This document shows positions 1 to 15,600 of a stretch of 64,000 nt of DNA, piece by piece. Every line of letters begins with the position of its first letter. Position 1 is the stretch's first letter. The DNA lies in the NCBI GenBank assembly GCA_035041965.1, contig JAPYMA010000991.1, positions 161,734 to 225,733 of the forward strand, given 5' to 3'. Source of the stretch: Anisakis pegreffii. Lineage: Eukaryota; Nematoda; Chromadorea; Rhabditida; Anisakidae. Under the pieces are notes generated by a model. The model searched no databases. It worked only from the letters and a program-made list of their open reading frames with translations, and was not told where the DNA came from. Both the position numbers and the translations under genes were made by a program.

Positions 1-1243
1 TGCGCCAAGCTATACCACATATCCGCCGAGTACGATGAATCCAACGGTGAAGGTGACTACACAAGACGAAACAAGCGATAAAGTCTATCCATTTGGATTG
101 AGATTACTGCTGAAAGTTGCAGAATTGGTAGGTCGGCGTCATATCTTCTAGTGATATCTTTGCTTTGCTCTATTCAACAGATATCGGTTTTGAGTGTCAA
201 GCACTCTGTTTTACAGATTAGTGCATTAGCGTGATTAGTGCAATAATGATCGGTGGTGTTTTATCGTGGCACAATAAAGTGCGATCATGATCGTGAAGTG
301 ATGATTTCAGATTATTGGTGCGGCGATTCTAGGTTTAGTTTTGGGCCCAATGCATGATCACTCGTTTTATGAGTTCGTCACAAGTACAAAAACCGAGTGG
401 CAAGGTCTGGTGGTCGGTATCGTGTCGTCTTTTTCGATACTCGCACTAGTTATGCTTGCAACCGCATTGTTCGCACACAAAAACATTTGTTGGCAAAGAG
501 TGGTAAGCTTCACACCAAACTCGAATTGGTCTCATCAACTTTTGACTCTCACTTCGTTCAGTATCATTATCAAAGCCTTAAGTATGATCCACTCCTCAAC
601 AATTCACGACAACTCACATTGACATACACAGAAAGATAAACGGCAAACATTTCTACTTAATGCGATTGTGAAGGTTTCTGATACGAATTACTATATTTCA
701 ATAGCATTAACTTGACCGATTATTGTGGCTAAGCAATTTTTATTCGAATAATTATCCGTTGATTTTAAGGATTACTTCATCAGTATGGTTGGAGTGTTGG
801 GTTATGCGTTAGCTGGTGCAATAGAGGCATATTTTGCTGCATGCTATCCGCCCACTGGTGAGCGAATTGGGACGGTTTGCCATCGACCTGAATGGATCAT
901 AGCCACTGTGAGTCGGTGCTTCTTGCGTAATCCTTCCAACAACTTTTTACTCAATGCTGTTTGTTGAATTCCGCTTGAAGATTACAGGTTTTGTAAGCCT
1001 GAAAGAATAGGATGATCGAAAATGTATGAATCACATTTTAGAGATCTTTGAAGGAGTGAATGACGTTTTTCTCGGCCTCCACACGTTCACATCCTCAAAA
1101 TTATCGTTTTACCATTTACCTGAATTAACTGCATGGTTCCAGGAAGTAATTGAATCAGATTTCAGGTGTTGCTATTCATCAACTTTGTTATCTATATCGT
1201 CGATTGTGCCTTCTCGTTTCGAACTGGTATCAGTATGTTATAG
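1..1243 (+). CDS. MARVEL-like four-transmembrane protein, 3' part
   Basis: Four exons (1-127, 311-502, 770-907, 1166-1243) join entirely in phase 0 with GT donors and AG acceptors, ending in TAG at 1241-1243. The 5' end lies outside the window, so the start is not seen. The partial protein is about 177 residues. A short Ser/Thr/Pro-rich cytoplasmic lead precedes LLLKVAEL and four hydrophobic segments, one in or across each exon: LKVAELIIGAAILGLVLG, GLVVGIVSSFSILALVML, ISMVGVLGYALAGAIEAYF and the VLLFINFVIYIVDCAFSF segment. The hydrophobic spacing and the RxLLKxAEL lead-in are typical of MARVEL-domain proteins that act in membrane apposition and vesicle traffic. The family call rests on topology and that motif, since no orthologue is recognised. 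It may be any tetraspan MARVEL, CKLF-like or occludin-like protein. Confidence 0.7.
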
Positions 1244-4200
1244 ATAATGATAATTAATTAGTCATTTATGTGTCTATAAATGATGTGATTCGGTGATGTT
1301 CTATTTATGCATTTATCGATTACAATTGCATTTCCACCAAAAAAACCAGCGTGGAAAATCCTTTCACTCGTTGACATTTTTCGAAACTAACCAGTGGAAC
1401 TGAATCCAAATTCCCCTCATCATGCTGAATTGCAAGGTGAATATTTTCGTGGCCTTTGGTGAATGCTTTAATTTGCTTTTGTATATCTGTGTTGAAACCA
1501 GTGCGCTATAAATGCCACATAGTTCATTTGAATAACATAGATTCAAAAAATTCGGAAAGGACTCTTAAAAAAGGTGAACGATCCGTCTTCAGAGCATATC
1601 GTTATCAGATTGTTATTTCCTTATTGAGTTAAATCTTGATCTAACTCACTTCTTTTCCGTCCCTTCACACCTAATTCGAGCACCTAAAACTTTATCCTTT
1701 TATGATTACTTTATCGCAGCTCACTTTAATCACTTATGATGTACTCGCATTCATTTTTTCTATTACCATGACTTTTGTTATTGTTCACTTAATTCGATTC
1801 AATTGAGCTTGAGAGCTTTAATCTCAAGTTGTTGGTGAATTTTATGTGATCACTTCGCATATCTGTGATTTACTGAACAAGTTCAGGAAATTTTTATTTT
1901 AGTTTTTACTCGCTGGAAGCCAGATGAGTGTCTGCATTGTAAAATGAGCCGTTTTCAACGTTCGCCATCATTCGACTCCTTTCATAGCTAATCAAATGAA
2001 ACAGTCAGTGTGGGTAGGCGAGTAGTGACCTATTGAACTATCTGTTGCTAACAAATCCGCTAGATGTGCTACGCAAAGCTAAGTGATCTTTGTGTCATAA
2101 GGAAGAGGAATTCAGTCTGAACGCCAAGAGGTCAACTAATGCTCGTAGCCATTGAAATTGTTTGTTACAACGATGAAACAAATACCTCAGCAAAGTTCGA
2201 ATGGTGCATCATAAATATATCTTGCTGAAGCTCTCGATAATCAACTACCAACTAAAACTGTCCACATTCCGATGCTGTGCACAATTGGACCTTAAATGTT
2301 GAATTCTGTTTATTGAAGCAATAAATGCAAACAACAACAAAGTAAACAGTTTAGTTTTTGATGTCTTCACGTTCCCCAAATTTTGAGTAAATTTGTTTAT
2401 CGGTTTTGAATTGGGATGGATGCATTTAAGAAAAGTGAAAGTTGAAGAAGGTTTAGATGTGTGCTGTGCCATTTATCAATAAATTGTTTATTGATATCAG
2501 TGGCTGACGTCTCAATACTAGCAGAATTCGTTCACTGTAATAATGGACACATTTATCGCATTGTTGAAATAAATGCTCAATTCACTCATTTGGTTGTCTT
2601 TCAATGATGAATGTTCGAACAATTGAATTGTTTCTCAATCATGTTCAATTCATAAAGAATCACTACTTGCATCTAGAATTAAACCTCGCCGATCCAATCA
2701 ACTATCGTTTATGGTTTATTGAATTGATCACGAATTTCATTCTGATCCAACTCTTTCGTAAGTTGTTTTGCTCACATGTAATTTGGCTTAATAAATGAAA
2801 TCAATTTCAGATTTACTTTTTTCTCTTTGATTATCACAATTGTCAAGGTGTTATCGTTGGTGTCTTCGACGGTATTTTTGCAGGTTTTTTGATTTTCGTT
2901 AATGCTGTGAATATTTGTTCCAGATTTGCGCTCATTACTGTGATTGTTGTTTGAAAATGTCACTGCCAAATAGTTGAATTGCGATAACGTTTACGACGTT
3001 ACCTCCTCTGTCTTTGTTCAAATGATGCCTTTAATTATTATTGCAAATGCTTGTATATGATGTGCCTTTGTGAATCAGTAACCATTTGAAATAAATTAAC
3101 ATCGTAAATGTTTACTGAAATGACCACAAAAGCATCACAATCGTTTTATGAGTGCCGTATAAATGCTTTAAACTGTTGATCGCTTCAAACTGATGGATGA
3201 GTTGAAAAAATAGCGTACTGCTGACTGAGACATATGTTGCCGATCATTTCCTCAGTTATGAACGTCGCAGAGCACTTACCATTTCAAGACAGCCATTCTA
3301 TACAGTAGTATTCGTTATTGAATTTTTCATCAAAATTTTCATTCACTGTCAACAATCTGTTTCATTGAAACACATCAAAAAATCTGCACACACTAGAGTA
3401 AAACGTTAAAAAAAGGAACGCTGAAATTATTATTTGATTTCAAAAAATGAATATTTGTAAACTACATCCCTATTCGTTGTTCAGCTGTTCGGCATTGTCC
3501 AGCTGTAAGTAAAACAAATTCCCATTCGATCATCACGTTTTGATGTTTTCTAATTGTTTGCGTGGAGACTATGGATTCGCCGGCAATTATTCGCCAAATT
3601 TTCAGTTTTCCCCAAAGGTTCATTGATGTGAAACGTGACAAGTAATGCTCTCACACCTATCTTATGATCATATGCGAGAAGTTGTGAAATGCCGTAATAT
3701 TTGTTGATATCCTCTGAACTTATGAACATCGCATCGCAATCATACCACTGATCAATTATGCAGCAGTATCGAAAGATTATTCAACTATTAGTTGAGAGCG
3801 AAACAATCTTTCTTTAAATCATCGTCAGATTATCGTCATCCAGGAATTCACTTGCTTAAACGGATCGAACATCGAACAACTGTTATGCAGAAAAAATTGC
3901 TCACATTGACGTCACCTCAGTCGGCAATAGTCCACAACAGCCAGCCGAGGAGTTGGTTTCAATTTTAAAAGTCAAACCGTGCTACACCTAAACACTGGAA
4001 GTTTTCTCAAGATCAGTTAAACAACTTCGAATTCATACACATCGCATCGCAACTTAAACAAAAACATAATGTGTTATGATGTGTAACGTTGCATAGTTGA
4101 AGCCGAATGCAATTTGAAGAATCCATCTGAAATCCCGTATCATAAGCGTACGAATTATCGTAGTGTTCATGTAAAATAAGCACTCATATAGCACATCAAA

Positions 4201-4759
4201 AAACGAGATCAGCTGAGTAATCGTCGCAAATGCATTAGGATGTGTTGCGTTGCATATTCAAAGCATACGAACACAATAAAAATTTGTGTATGCTCAGACG
4301 AGCGTATAAATAAATGATAACGAATGTGTTCAGGCAATAAGCACAATGTTGTGATATGTTAGCTGCAATGGCAGAGTGCGATTCATAAGCACTCAGGTTT
4401 TATTGATAATATCGGGTTGCGTTCGTTGTGCTTCCATCGGTATTGATGGCATTGATTAGTAAAAGCAGCAGTTAGAGCTCGAGGCATCATTTTATGTGCA
4501 CAGCAATCATTAACTCAGTCAGGTGTTGTTGTTGTTAGGCATTAAGAGCAGAGAGAGAAATAAGATATCGTTGCTAGATTACGGGTGGAGATCAGCATTT
4601 CAGTGATTATAATAGCTGTGTCAAGAACATAGATATCTTCGAGAAATCACTTTGCTCACTTTCAATATCACAGTTCAGTTCCTCAATATTCCCTTAGCAA
4701 GTCATTTCGATTGCAATACTGATTAAGTTTTATCATTTAATGGTGATTGCAAATGCGCG
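1244..4759. other. Intergenic, no supported gene
   Basis: About 3.5 kb between the MARVEL-like gene and the CCDC102-like gene. I find no exon with convincing codon content and matching splice sites. A 64-codon open frame at 2604-2798 is of a length expected by chance at this base composition. A weakly repeated block around 4016-4300 shares a TGTGTTGCGTTGCAT-like core at about 4077 and 4236. Promoter elements for the downstream gene probably lie here, but none is recognisable. Confidence 0.5.
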
Positions 4760-8166
<3,407 letters not shown>

Positions 8167-8949
8167 TTGAGTGCGTCAGCAGTCCGTCCGTGTATTCATA
8201 ATCTGAGATGAGCTCGATTTGAGATGAATCAGTGGCACACTCCTCGCGAAATTCTGTGTTGTTTCGCCTTGCATTCGTGCCGTGAACTGCTAAAATTCTC
8301 CGCGAAATCTCCTCAAAACCATTATGTGGATGGTCTCCTCATAGTAACGATTGATGGTTTATTTTGCACAGATCAGCTGATTGGACAATATTTTTGCTGA
8401 TCACGAGAATAATGTTTTAAAAAATCTTCGCGTTATTTATTATTGATGTATGGTTCAACATGACTTTCATGTACTCATTTATTGTTTTGTAATAAAATCA
8501 ATAAAGATATTCGCATTGCTCGAACGATATTGCCACTGCTCAAAGCGTGGTATGTTACGGAAAATGATTAATGACACAGTCGCTGTCGATGAGCTTTTGA
8601 TCACTTCTCTGATGTACCTCATCAATTTGCACATACAGATTCGATGAGTACTGATTTTGACTCATAAAAACGAAGAGTACTGGTTTACAAATAGAATGCC
8701 GTTTTTTACGGATTGTGGTCAGTGGGCACCTTACATTGGGTAAATATTTAGGCAAATTTCTCGAAATTAGCGAATAACGAAGCAAACTGGAGAGTGTGGG
8801 TGTACTCCGAGACTCAAATTGCGTAGTCATTTTTTCTAAGCAAAAGTAACAGTTAAATAAACGAAATTCAGGTTCCAACAAATAAGAAACTGCTCAAATG
8901 CATATCCACTAAACGTTAAAAAAACAGCGGACTGGTTGACCAATCGCAC

Positions 8950-8957
8950 TATAAAAG
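8950..8957 (+). promoter_or_regulatory. TATA box of the Cx3C-repeat gene
   Basis: TATAAAAG lies 50 bp upstream of the ATG at 9007, the expected distance for a core promoter with a short 5' leader. The call is from sequence and spacing only. The rest of 8167-9006 holds no supported gene; a 108-codon minus-strand open frame at 8555-8881 is read as chance. Confidence 0.5.
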
Positions 8958-9006
8958 CACCGTTCAATCTCGCTGAAACACATCGCATCTCATTACATCC
9001 ATTAAA

Positions 9007-11145
9007 ATGAATCACTGCATCGCTTATATATTTGTGCTTACGACTTTACCTTGTATTTCGCTGGCACAGGTTATTAATTAACATTTTCTATGAAAACATT
9101 TATTTCCATTCAAGCGTTAAACTTACAGTACAGACGAATTTTAGTGCACGTCAATCATATCATTGGAAGTAATTGTGTGTTGGTTGAATATGCGGATAAC
9201 GCTTGATCAAGTCTGATTATTTCAGCAGCAGTCAACATCGTGCGTGAATCTGTGTGCACAGAACTGCATACAAAGTGCGATACAGCAATGCCAACAAAGC
9301 TGTCAACAGTCATGGTTTGTAATATTCATCATTTTGATGTTTCATAAATCCGCCATGATCTCATTATTGACACCATTTTGTGTATGTCTACTTGCAGTGG
9401 ACAGTCAATAGATCAACAAGTGGCATCTGGTTCGGTTATTCCTCAAGGGATGTTCACACCTCAAGGTGGCCCAGGACCGTTTGGGACCCCATCGTCACCA
9501 TTGGTTCGTGGGTTAATGGATCAAAGAAGTGGACCAATATATCTCATGCCAGGAAAACCATATAATCCGAATGTTCAAATCAGTGGAGATGCAAATATCC
9601 GATTGAATCAACAATATCCTCAACGCCAAATAATGGGTGGATCGAAAGGCATTATAAGTGGTATCACAGGGAGTAGTATTTGTGTTGATGTGTGCATGCC
9701 ACTTTGTACACCACAGTGCATTGCTAGTTCACCAATCACGCCTCTGATCAACGAACGTCCTGGTACAATTGTGACCGCCGGACCTGGCCTGGTAATTCCC
9801 CCCGCAACATTCCCACTTCAAGGCGAACCAGGTCCAGTAGTACAACCACAACCAACTATTGCTGGTCCCAGTTCCATGCCGTACGGAGGGCCGGGCCCTG
9901 TGATTCCATCGCAAACCATTCCTACATCACCTCAGAATGTTGTACCTGTTGCCGAACAACCGCCAATATGTATATCCATCTGCATGCCCCGATGCAAAAG
10001 TGAATGTGTCCATCAAACAATAATCCCCTCCATTGATCAATACCCTCCAAATCAAATCTCTCCACAGCCAAATCAATGTTTGCCCATATGCATGCCATCA
10101 TGTAGTCAACAGTGTGTTGAAGCTCAGCCCCAGCCAACCATCATCCCTAAACCTGTCCCGGTTCAGCCACAGCCTGTACCTGTTCCATCGATAAGACCCC
10201 TACCAGTAGTACCACAGCCAGCTGTTTCACAACCAACTCAGTGCATAGACATCTGCATGCCGATTTGTAGCCAACAGTGTATCAGTACACAGCCTCAGCC
10301 CACCATCGTTCCTGAACCGGTTCCAGTCCAGCCTCAGCCTGTGCCTGTACCATCTGTCCAACCATTACCAGTTGTACCGCAACCAACTCAGTGCACAGCC
10401 GTCTGTATGCCCACTTGTAGCCAACAGTGTATCAGTACACAACCTCGGCCCACCGTCATACCTGAACCGGTTCCAGTCCAGCCTCAGCCTGTGCCCGTAC
10501 CATCTGTCCAACCATTGCCAGTTATACCACAACCTGTCGTACCACAATCAAAACAATGCATATCCGTTTGTATGCCGTCATGCAGTCAACACTGCATCGA
10601 AGCACAGCCCCAGCCCATCATCGTACCTGAACCCGTACCTGTTCACCCTCAGCCTCTGCCCGTTCCGATTGCACCACAACCCGTTGTATCACAACCAAAA
10701 CAATGCATATCCGTTTGTATGCCAACTTGCAGTCAAGAGTGCATCAGGATCCAACCCCAGCCCATCATTACTCCTGAACCTGTACCAATCCATCCTCAAC
10801 CCGTACCTGTACCAGTTGCGCCACAACCCGTCGTATCACAACCAACATCAATGCATATCCGTTTGCATGCCAACATGCACTCAGCAATGCATCAGCAGTC
10901 AACCTTTTATGGATGAACCTGTTACAATTGCACCTCAGTCACAGCCTCAACCTGTACCAGTCGCATCACAATACCAACCCTCCATACCCAGCAATCCAAT
11001 GCTCAAGCCAGTTCCATCAACGATATCAAACCAGCCACACACGACTCAATGTATTCCATCAAAAACTCAGTCTGAGTGTCAATGTCCAGAAAACTATATC
11101 ATTTGTTCGAATGAGGAGCAATCGAATCAGTGCTGTCGCAAATAA
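9007..11145 (+). CDS. Secreted Cx3Cx3Cx3C-repeat, proline/glutamine-rich protein
   Basis: Exon 1 (9007-9069) encodes a 21-residue signal peptide, MNHCIAYIFVLTTLPCISLA, ending at a phase-0 donor. Exon 2 (9226-9314) is Cys/Gln-rich. Exon 3 (from 9398) holds eight copies of a C-x3-C-x3-C-x3-C motif of the form QCISVCMPTCSQQC. These are separated by Pro/Gln/Val linkers such as QPQPVPVPSVQPLPVVPQP, and the tail has a different Cys pattern, ending in QCCRK and TAA at 11143-11145. The reading frame changes by one base near 10843-10852: the original frame stops at 10914-10916, while the +1 frame keeps the eighth motif and the tail. Compared with the matching site in the previous repeat (about 10690), this site has one extra base. 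Likely an extracellular, cuticle- or pharynx-lining type structural protein; similar Cys-spaced secreted proteins are common in nematodes. Substrate or partner unknown. Confidence 0.75.
9962..10905 (+). repeat. Internal coding repeats (Cx3C motif plus Pro/Gln linker)
   Basis: Tandem coding units of about 120-160 bp each hold one C-x3-C-x3-C-x3-C block and a QPxPVPV-rich linker. The units at about 10215-10380, 10380-10550, 10550-10700 and 10700-10860 are the most alike, which points to recent unequal exchange within this exon. Confidence 0.75.
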
Positions 11146-12231
11146 TCGTTTGTACTTCATCAACCGCACACATTTTATTCAACAACGTTTTCTGCCACCT
11201 ATAGCTGACGTATATAAGTGATGTTTTGTTGTATATTTTGTGGGATTACGTTTTGAGAACTCAATAAATTCACATTACAATTTATCGAATGATTTCCTGA
11301 TAACAATGCCTGTACAATCAAACGTGACATTCTTTGGCACTGACGATGAATTAAGCTTCACTCAGTTTTTAAACCATTTCGGACGGATTTTTCAGCAGCA
11401 TTCTAATACGATGGCATCATTGGCGCTATGATACGGCCATAAAAGCAAAGTTGTTGTCGTCGAAACGAATCGCCAAATATTTTTATCTGATTATCAACTG
11501 AACAAATGCATACAGAATAATCCAATTAAGTTTCGAATTAAATGTCATTCACCACCCCCATCCCCTTCCACTGTTCTCAAGAGGGGAATATAGTGGAATA
11601 TTGGTATCAATAAACACAAATGTACATTCAGAGTGGAATGTTCAGAAATATATGGAAGAGGTAATATTGAGGAAAGAAAATGAACGCAACGAATTGTTGC
11701 ATGGGATTTTTTAGCCGTCATTCCTGGTCACTTGCACATTAATAAACTGTAATTTGCATGAAAGATAAGTTTGCCTTTGAAGGCAACCAGTCATTGGAAG
11801 AGTGGAAAAGGAACGAAATGCGTTAGGTTATCACCTGAATTGCTCTCCTCACTGCGTTTACATCCGTGTTTACTGGTGTGGATCAATTGGGTATTCAATT
11901 CATATTGCAACACAAACAACTAAATAAAATAGACGAAAATAACAATGTCAAATGGATGTCACCAGAAGACTCCCACAGGAGAACGCTTCCAGGGAAGCAT
12001 ATGCTATAAAGTGGAATTTGATGTCTTTGAAAAAAACTTCGAACGAATTACTATTCAGTACTACTGTCTGCATAATGCCATCATGACCACATAGCTGAGC
12101 TGTCGTCAACCATTCTTGTTCATTTCCTCCCATGTTGAAGAAATCTCAGTTTTCTGTGATTCTGATAGCATTCCGTCGTTATTTGCTGCATAGAACTACT
12201 GAGATTCTTTCGGACATTACGAAACTGTGCA

Positions 12232-14900
12232 GTGCTGCCTTTCATTTTTTCGTTCATCTCCTTGACTGCCCCTTTATGGCGACATCTCGTTCACTTATCA
12301 ATGCTTATCAAAATCGTCTTCGATGAATGCATCTAAAAATCGCATCGCGTGATCAAATGTTCAAAGTTTATTTGTACAATCGACGATTTCGTTCGTCATA
12401 GTCTTCCAAACAAAATCTATGAAAAAGTTTGATTGACATCTCAGTGATTTTGTTCGATAAAAATTTTCATATTTTTTGTTCATCTTCTCAACTGCCCCTT
12501 TATGGCGCCATCTCGTTCGCTTTTCAGCCTGCTTAACGCTGTGTTGCACAAATAAAAATTGGAATGTTCTAGCTTTAATTTCGAAAGATTATATGTTAAC
12601 CATAAATTCTATCATAATCGCGTGAATCGCGGTCTCATCAAAAAATAAATCAACGAATCACTCGAATAAACGAATCCGATCAGAATTACCCTCTGAAATG
12701 TCAATGTTTCGAAGATTTTACGTAACGCACTCATTATTCACACGAAAAGAGGCTGCAGTACAATATCACGGAATTACATCACTGATTAAAATATCCATGT
12801 GATTCATTCATTTTGTTGATCCTTATTAAAATATTCTTGACGGTGTGAAAACCTTTGAATGTTCAATGAAAATTGCTCAGTTCCAGAGAAATACACCTCG
12901 GAATCAAAATCATTCGATGTATAAAACCATCATCGATTGTATACTTCTCAATTTAAAGATCATATAGGCATTGGTTAATTGATAACGTTCGTTTGGTTGA
13001 ATATTATTATCAGCGATGCCATTCGTTTTTGATGGACGCATCGTAATAATCGAATCGCGTGATCAAATGATCAGACTTCATTTGCAAATAAAATATTTTT
13101 TGTCACAATCTTCTCGACAAAATCTACGAAAAATTTTATCGTCGTCTTAGTGATTTAGTATGATGAAATTCTTCATATTTTTTCTTCTTCTTAAGTACCT
13201 TTCCACGTCGCCATCTCGTCGATTATCAATCCATTTGACGCATAAACTTTTATTGGTGTTTAGCTTTGTGGATCGCTGCTATACACCAATGAACATTCAA
13301 ATGTTCTCGATTCATACGGTAACCATAAACACTAACATATAAATGAATTGTGATCGTACCAAAATAAATTAGCGAATCACTCGAATAAACGAATCCGACC
13401 AGAATCACCGTGCGCAATGCCACAGTTTCATTAACGCGTTCGTATACGCACAAAAAGAGGCCACATTTATTGTGTTGGTAATTGATGAAATGATATGAAA
13501 TCATTTGAATGTTCAATTAATATTGCTCAGTTCTTGAAAATGCATCTCAGGAGCATTATATTGCAATTTGCGTCAAATTTATGCATTATTGCGCTCGATG
13601 ATCAGTCAGATCGCCATTCCGCTTGGCGCTATTGAGGCCTAGTGGAGTTTGAACATTCTGAAAGAAGCGTGATTGCATGAGAGATGAAGATCTATTGAGA
13701 AGGACATATTCCCTGACCGGTCTCCTCAGGCCGATTATATGCGCAGCATCCGATCTCGCTCCGGAAAGCAGGCCAGATCAAGGCATATTGCGATTGGGAT
13801 TGGATTGGCAGGGAATGGACACCGTCGAGATCACTGCATACACGTGAACACCACTTGTACTATTGTCGTGGGGATAGGTCCTGATCTCGTGCTGAAGCAA
13901 CAGATCTTGTGATTACTCTTGACACCAATGTATGAACTAATTCACTTTTGTATTTCACAACACAATTATGCTCTCGCAAAACACAAAAATTGCATATGAA
14001 TGGAATTATATTTCGGAATTGAAAAGAGTAAATTCAATTGCAAATGTGACGAAAGATGTTATCATACGATTGAAAAGGCATTCGATTACTGATAAAATTG
14101 GTACGGTGGTTTTAAGACTGTTGGAATTTGTTTTTTTTTGGCTACATCATAAAGCATAATCGCGTAATCAAATGCTTACACTGCGTTTCTACAAAAAAAA
14201 AAGAGACTTTGTAAGTCAAAATCTTCTCAACAAAATCCATAAAATATTTATTGCCGTCTTAGTGATTTTGCTCGATGGAATTTTTGATGTTTTTTATTCT
14301 TATTAAGTACTCTTCTATGGCTCCATCTCGATCGCATTTCAATCCGATTGACGCATAAACTTTTGATTCTTAAATCGCTGTCAATTCTAGACGTACACAC
14401 CTTGGAAGCATTGCATCGCAGGTTCCGTCAACGGTATTCATTATTCCGTTCGAAGATGAGCTTAGATTTGGGCAGATCACCATTCAACCTAACGCTGTTC
14501 AAGCCTATCGGAGCCTGAGCATTCTGAAAGGTGCAGGGAATGGCTTAGCATCAATGTCCGCACACCTCAACGATCATAATTCGTAATATTATCGTAAAGT
14601 TTAGTTCGTTTTATTATATAATTGAAAGAACGAATCCTCTAATTACTCTTCTTGCAAATACTCATATGCAAATTGATTTCGTTTTGGATTTCGTCACTGA
14701 ATTATGCTCTCGCAAATCACAAAAATGCATCTGAATGGAATCGTAATTGGAAATGTAAAGGAGTGAATTCGGCTGCAAATCTGATGTAACATGTCAGCAT
14801 ATCACTGACGCAGCGATCGATTATTGATAAAAATGATTTTGTACGTGATTTTATCAGTGACGAATTTAGCTGTCGTTGGAAGTGGCATCATAAAACTATA
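12232..14900. repeat. Diverged tandem array, units of about 0.7-0.85 kb
   Basis: Several landmarks recur in the same order. TCGCGTGATCAAATG is at about 12346 and 13054, with a variant at 14160. A CATCTCGTTCGC-like block is at about 12285, 12510, 13213 and 14325. CGAATCACTCGAATAAACGA is at about 12653 and 13373. GAATGTTCAAT followed by TTGCTCAG is at about 12858 and 13507. TTATGCTCTCGCAAA is at about 13965 and 14701. Spacing between copies is 650-860 bp. No coding sequence is visible, and copies are clearly diverged. The rest of 11146-15600 holds no supported gene. Confidence 0.65.
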
Positions 14901-15600
14901 AGCTTCCATGGATTATTTCAATGTTCGAATTCTTATTGAAAAAATTCTTTCTCATTAGATTTTTGGTGCGACTAAAAAAATTTTATTGACGACTGTAGTG
15001 CAGTGAACTGATAAGTATTCATAAGCGTTCGAAAATAACATATTTAAGGGATGCATAGAACACGCCTTTGCAGTCTTCATCAAGTTCAGAACGTTCTGCT
15101 TGTTTATAAGCAGAAGTTCTTCACGAATAAATCTTCCCATCGTAGGACGTTAGCTGTCCATACTTTACTTCAGTTAGGTTCTTAGTTGATAGGTATAATT
15201 GGAGGAAATTCGCGTATTCATTTGAGCCATTGCAGTATGCCTGAACTGGCATATTGATTTGCTCGTGATTAGCATGAGTGAAGTGAGGTTTGGATGAGCT
15301 ACACGAGAATTCTCGGGACTGGTTGAATCGTTTGCTGGGCTATCGACACGGCCCCACTCCCAAGTAACAACCCGTCACTGAAAACTATCTGGAAACTGAA
15401 GTAGGTGGAGGGACTCATCTGAATTCTGAACGAATTGAGCACAGGTGACTGCCCTTTCTGTGACGCATTATAGTACGCTAAACGGATCGCCGTTAAAATA
15501 CGTTCAATTTGTTTGTATGAATAATTTCTTTTGTAACATTTACAGCACCAAATCGAACATCGGTTGTCGATTGCGACTAAAATCATCGTTTGCGAGCAAA

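Noticed and set aside
4304..4311. TATAAATA as a promoter
   Set aside because: It is 450 bp from the nearest supported start codon, with no other core promoter signal.
8555..8881. 108-codon minus-strand ORF
   Set aside because: It has no domain, start context or exon partners; a few such lengths are expected by chance in the window.
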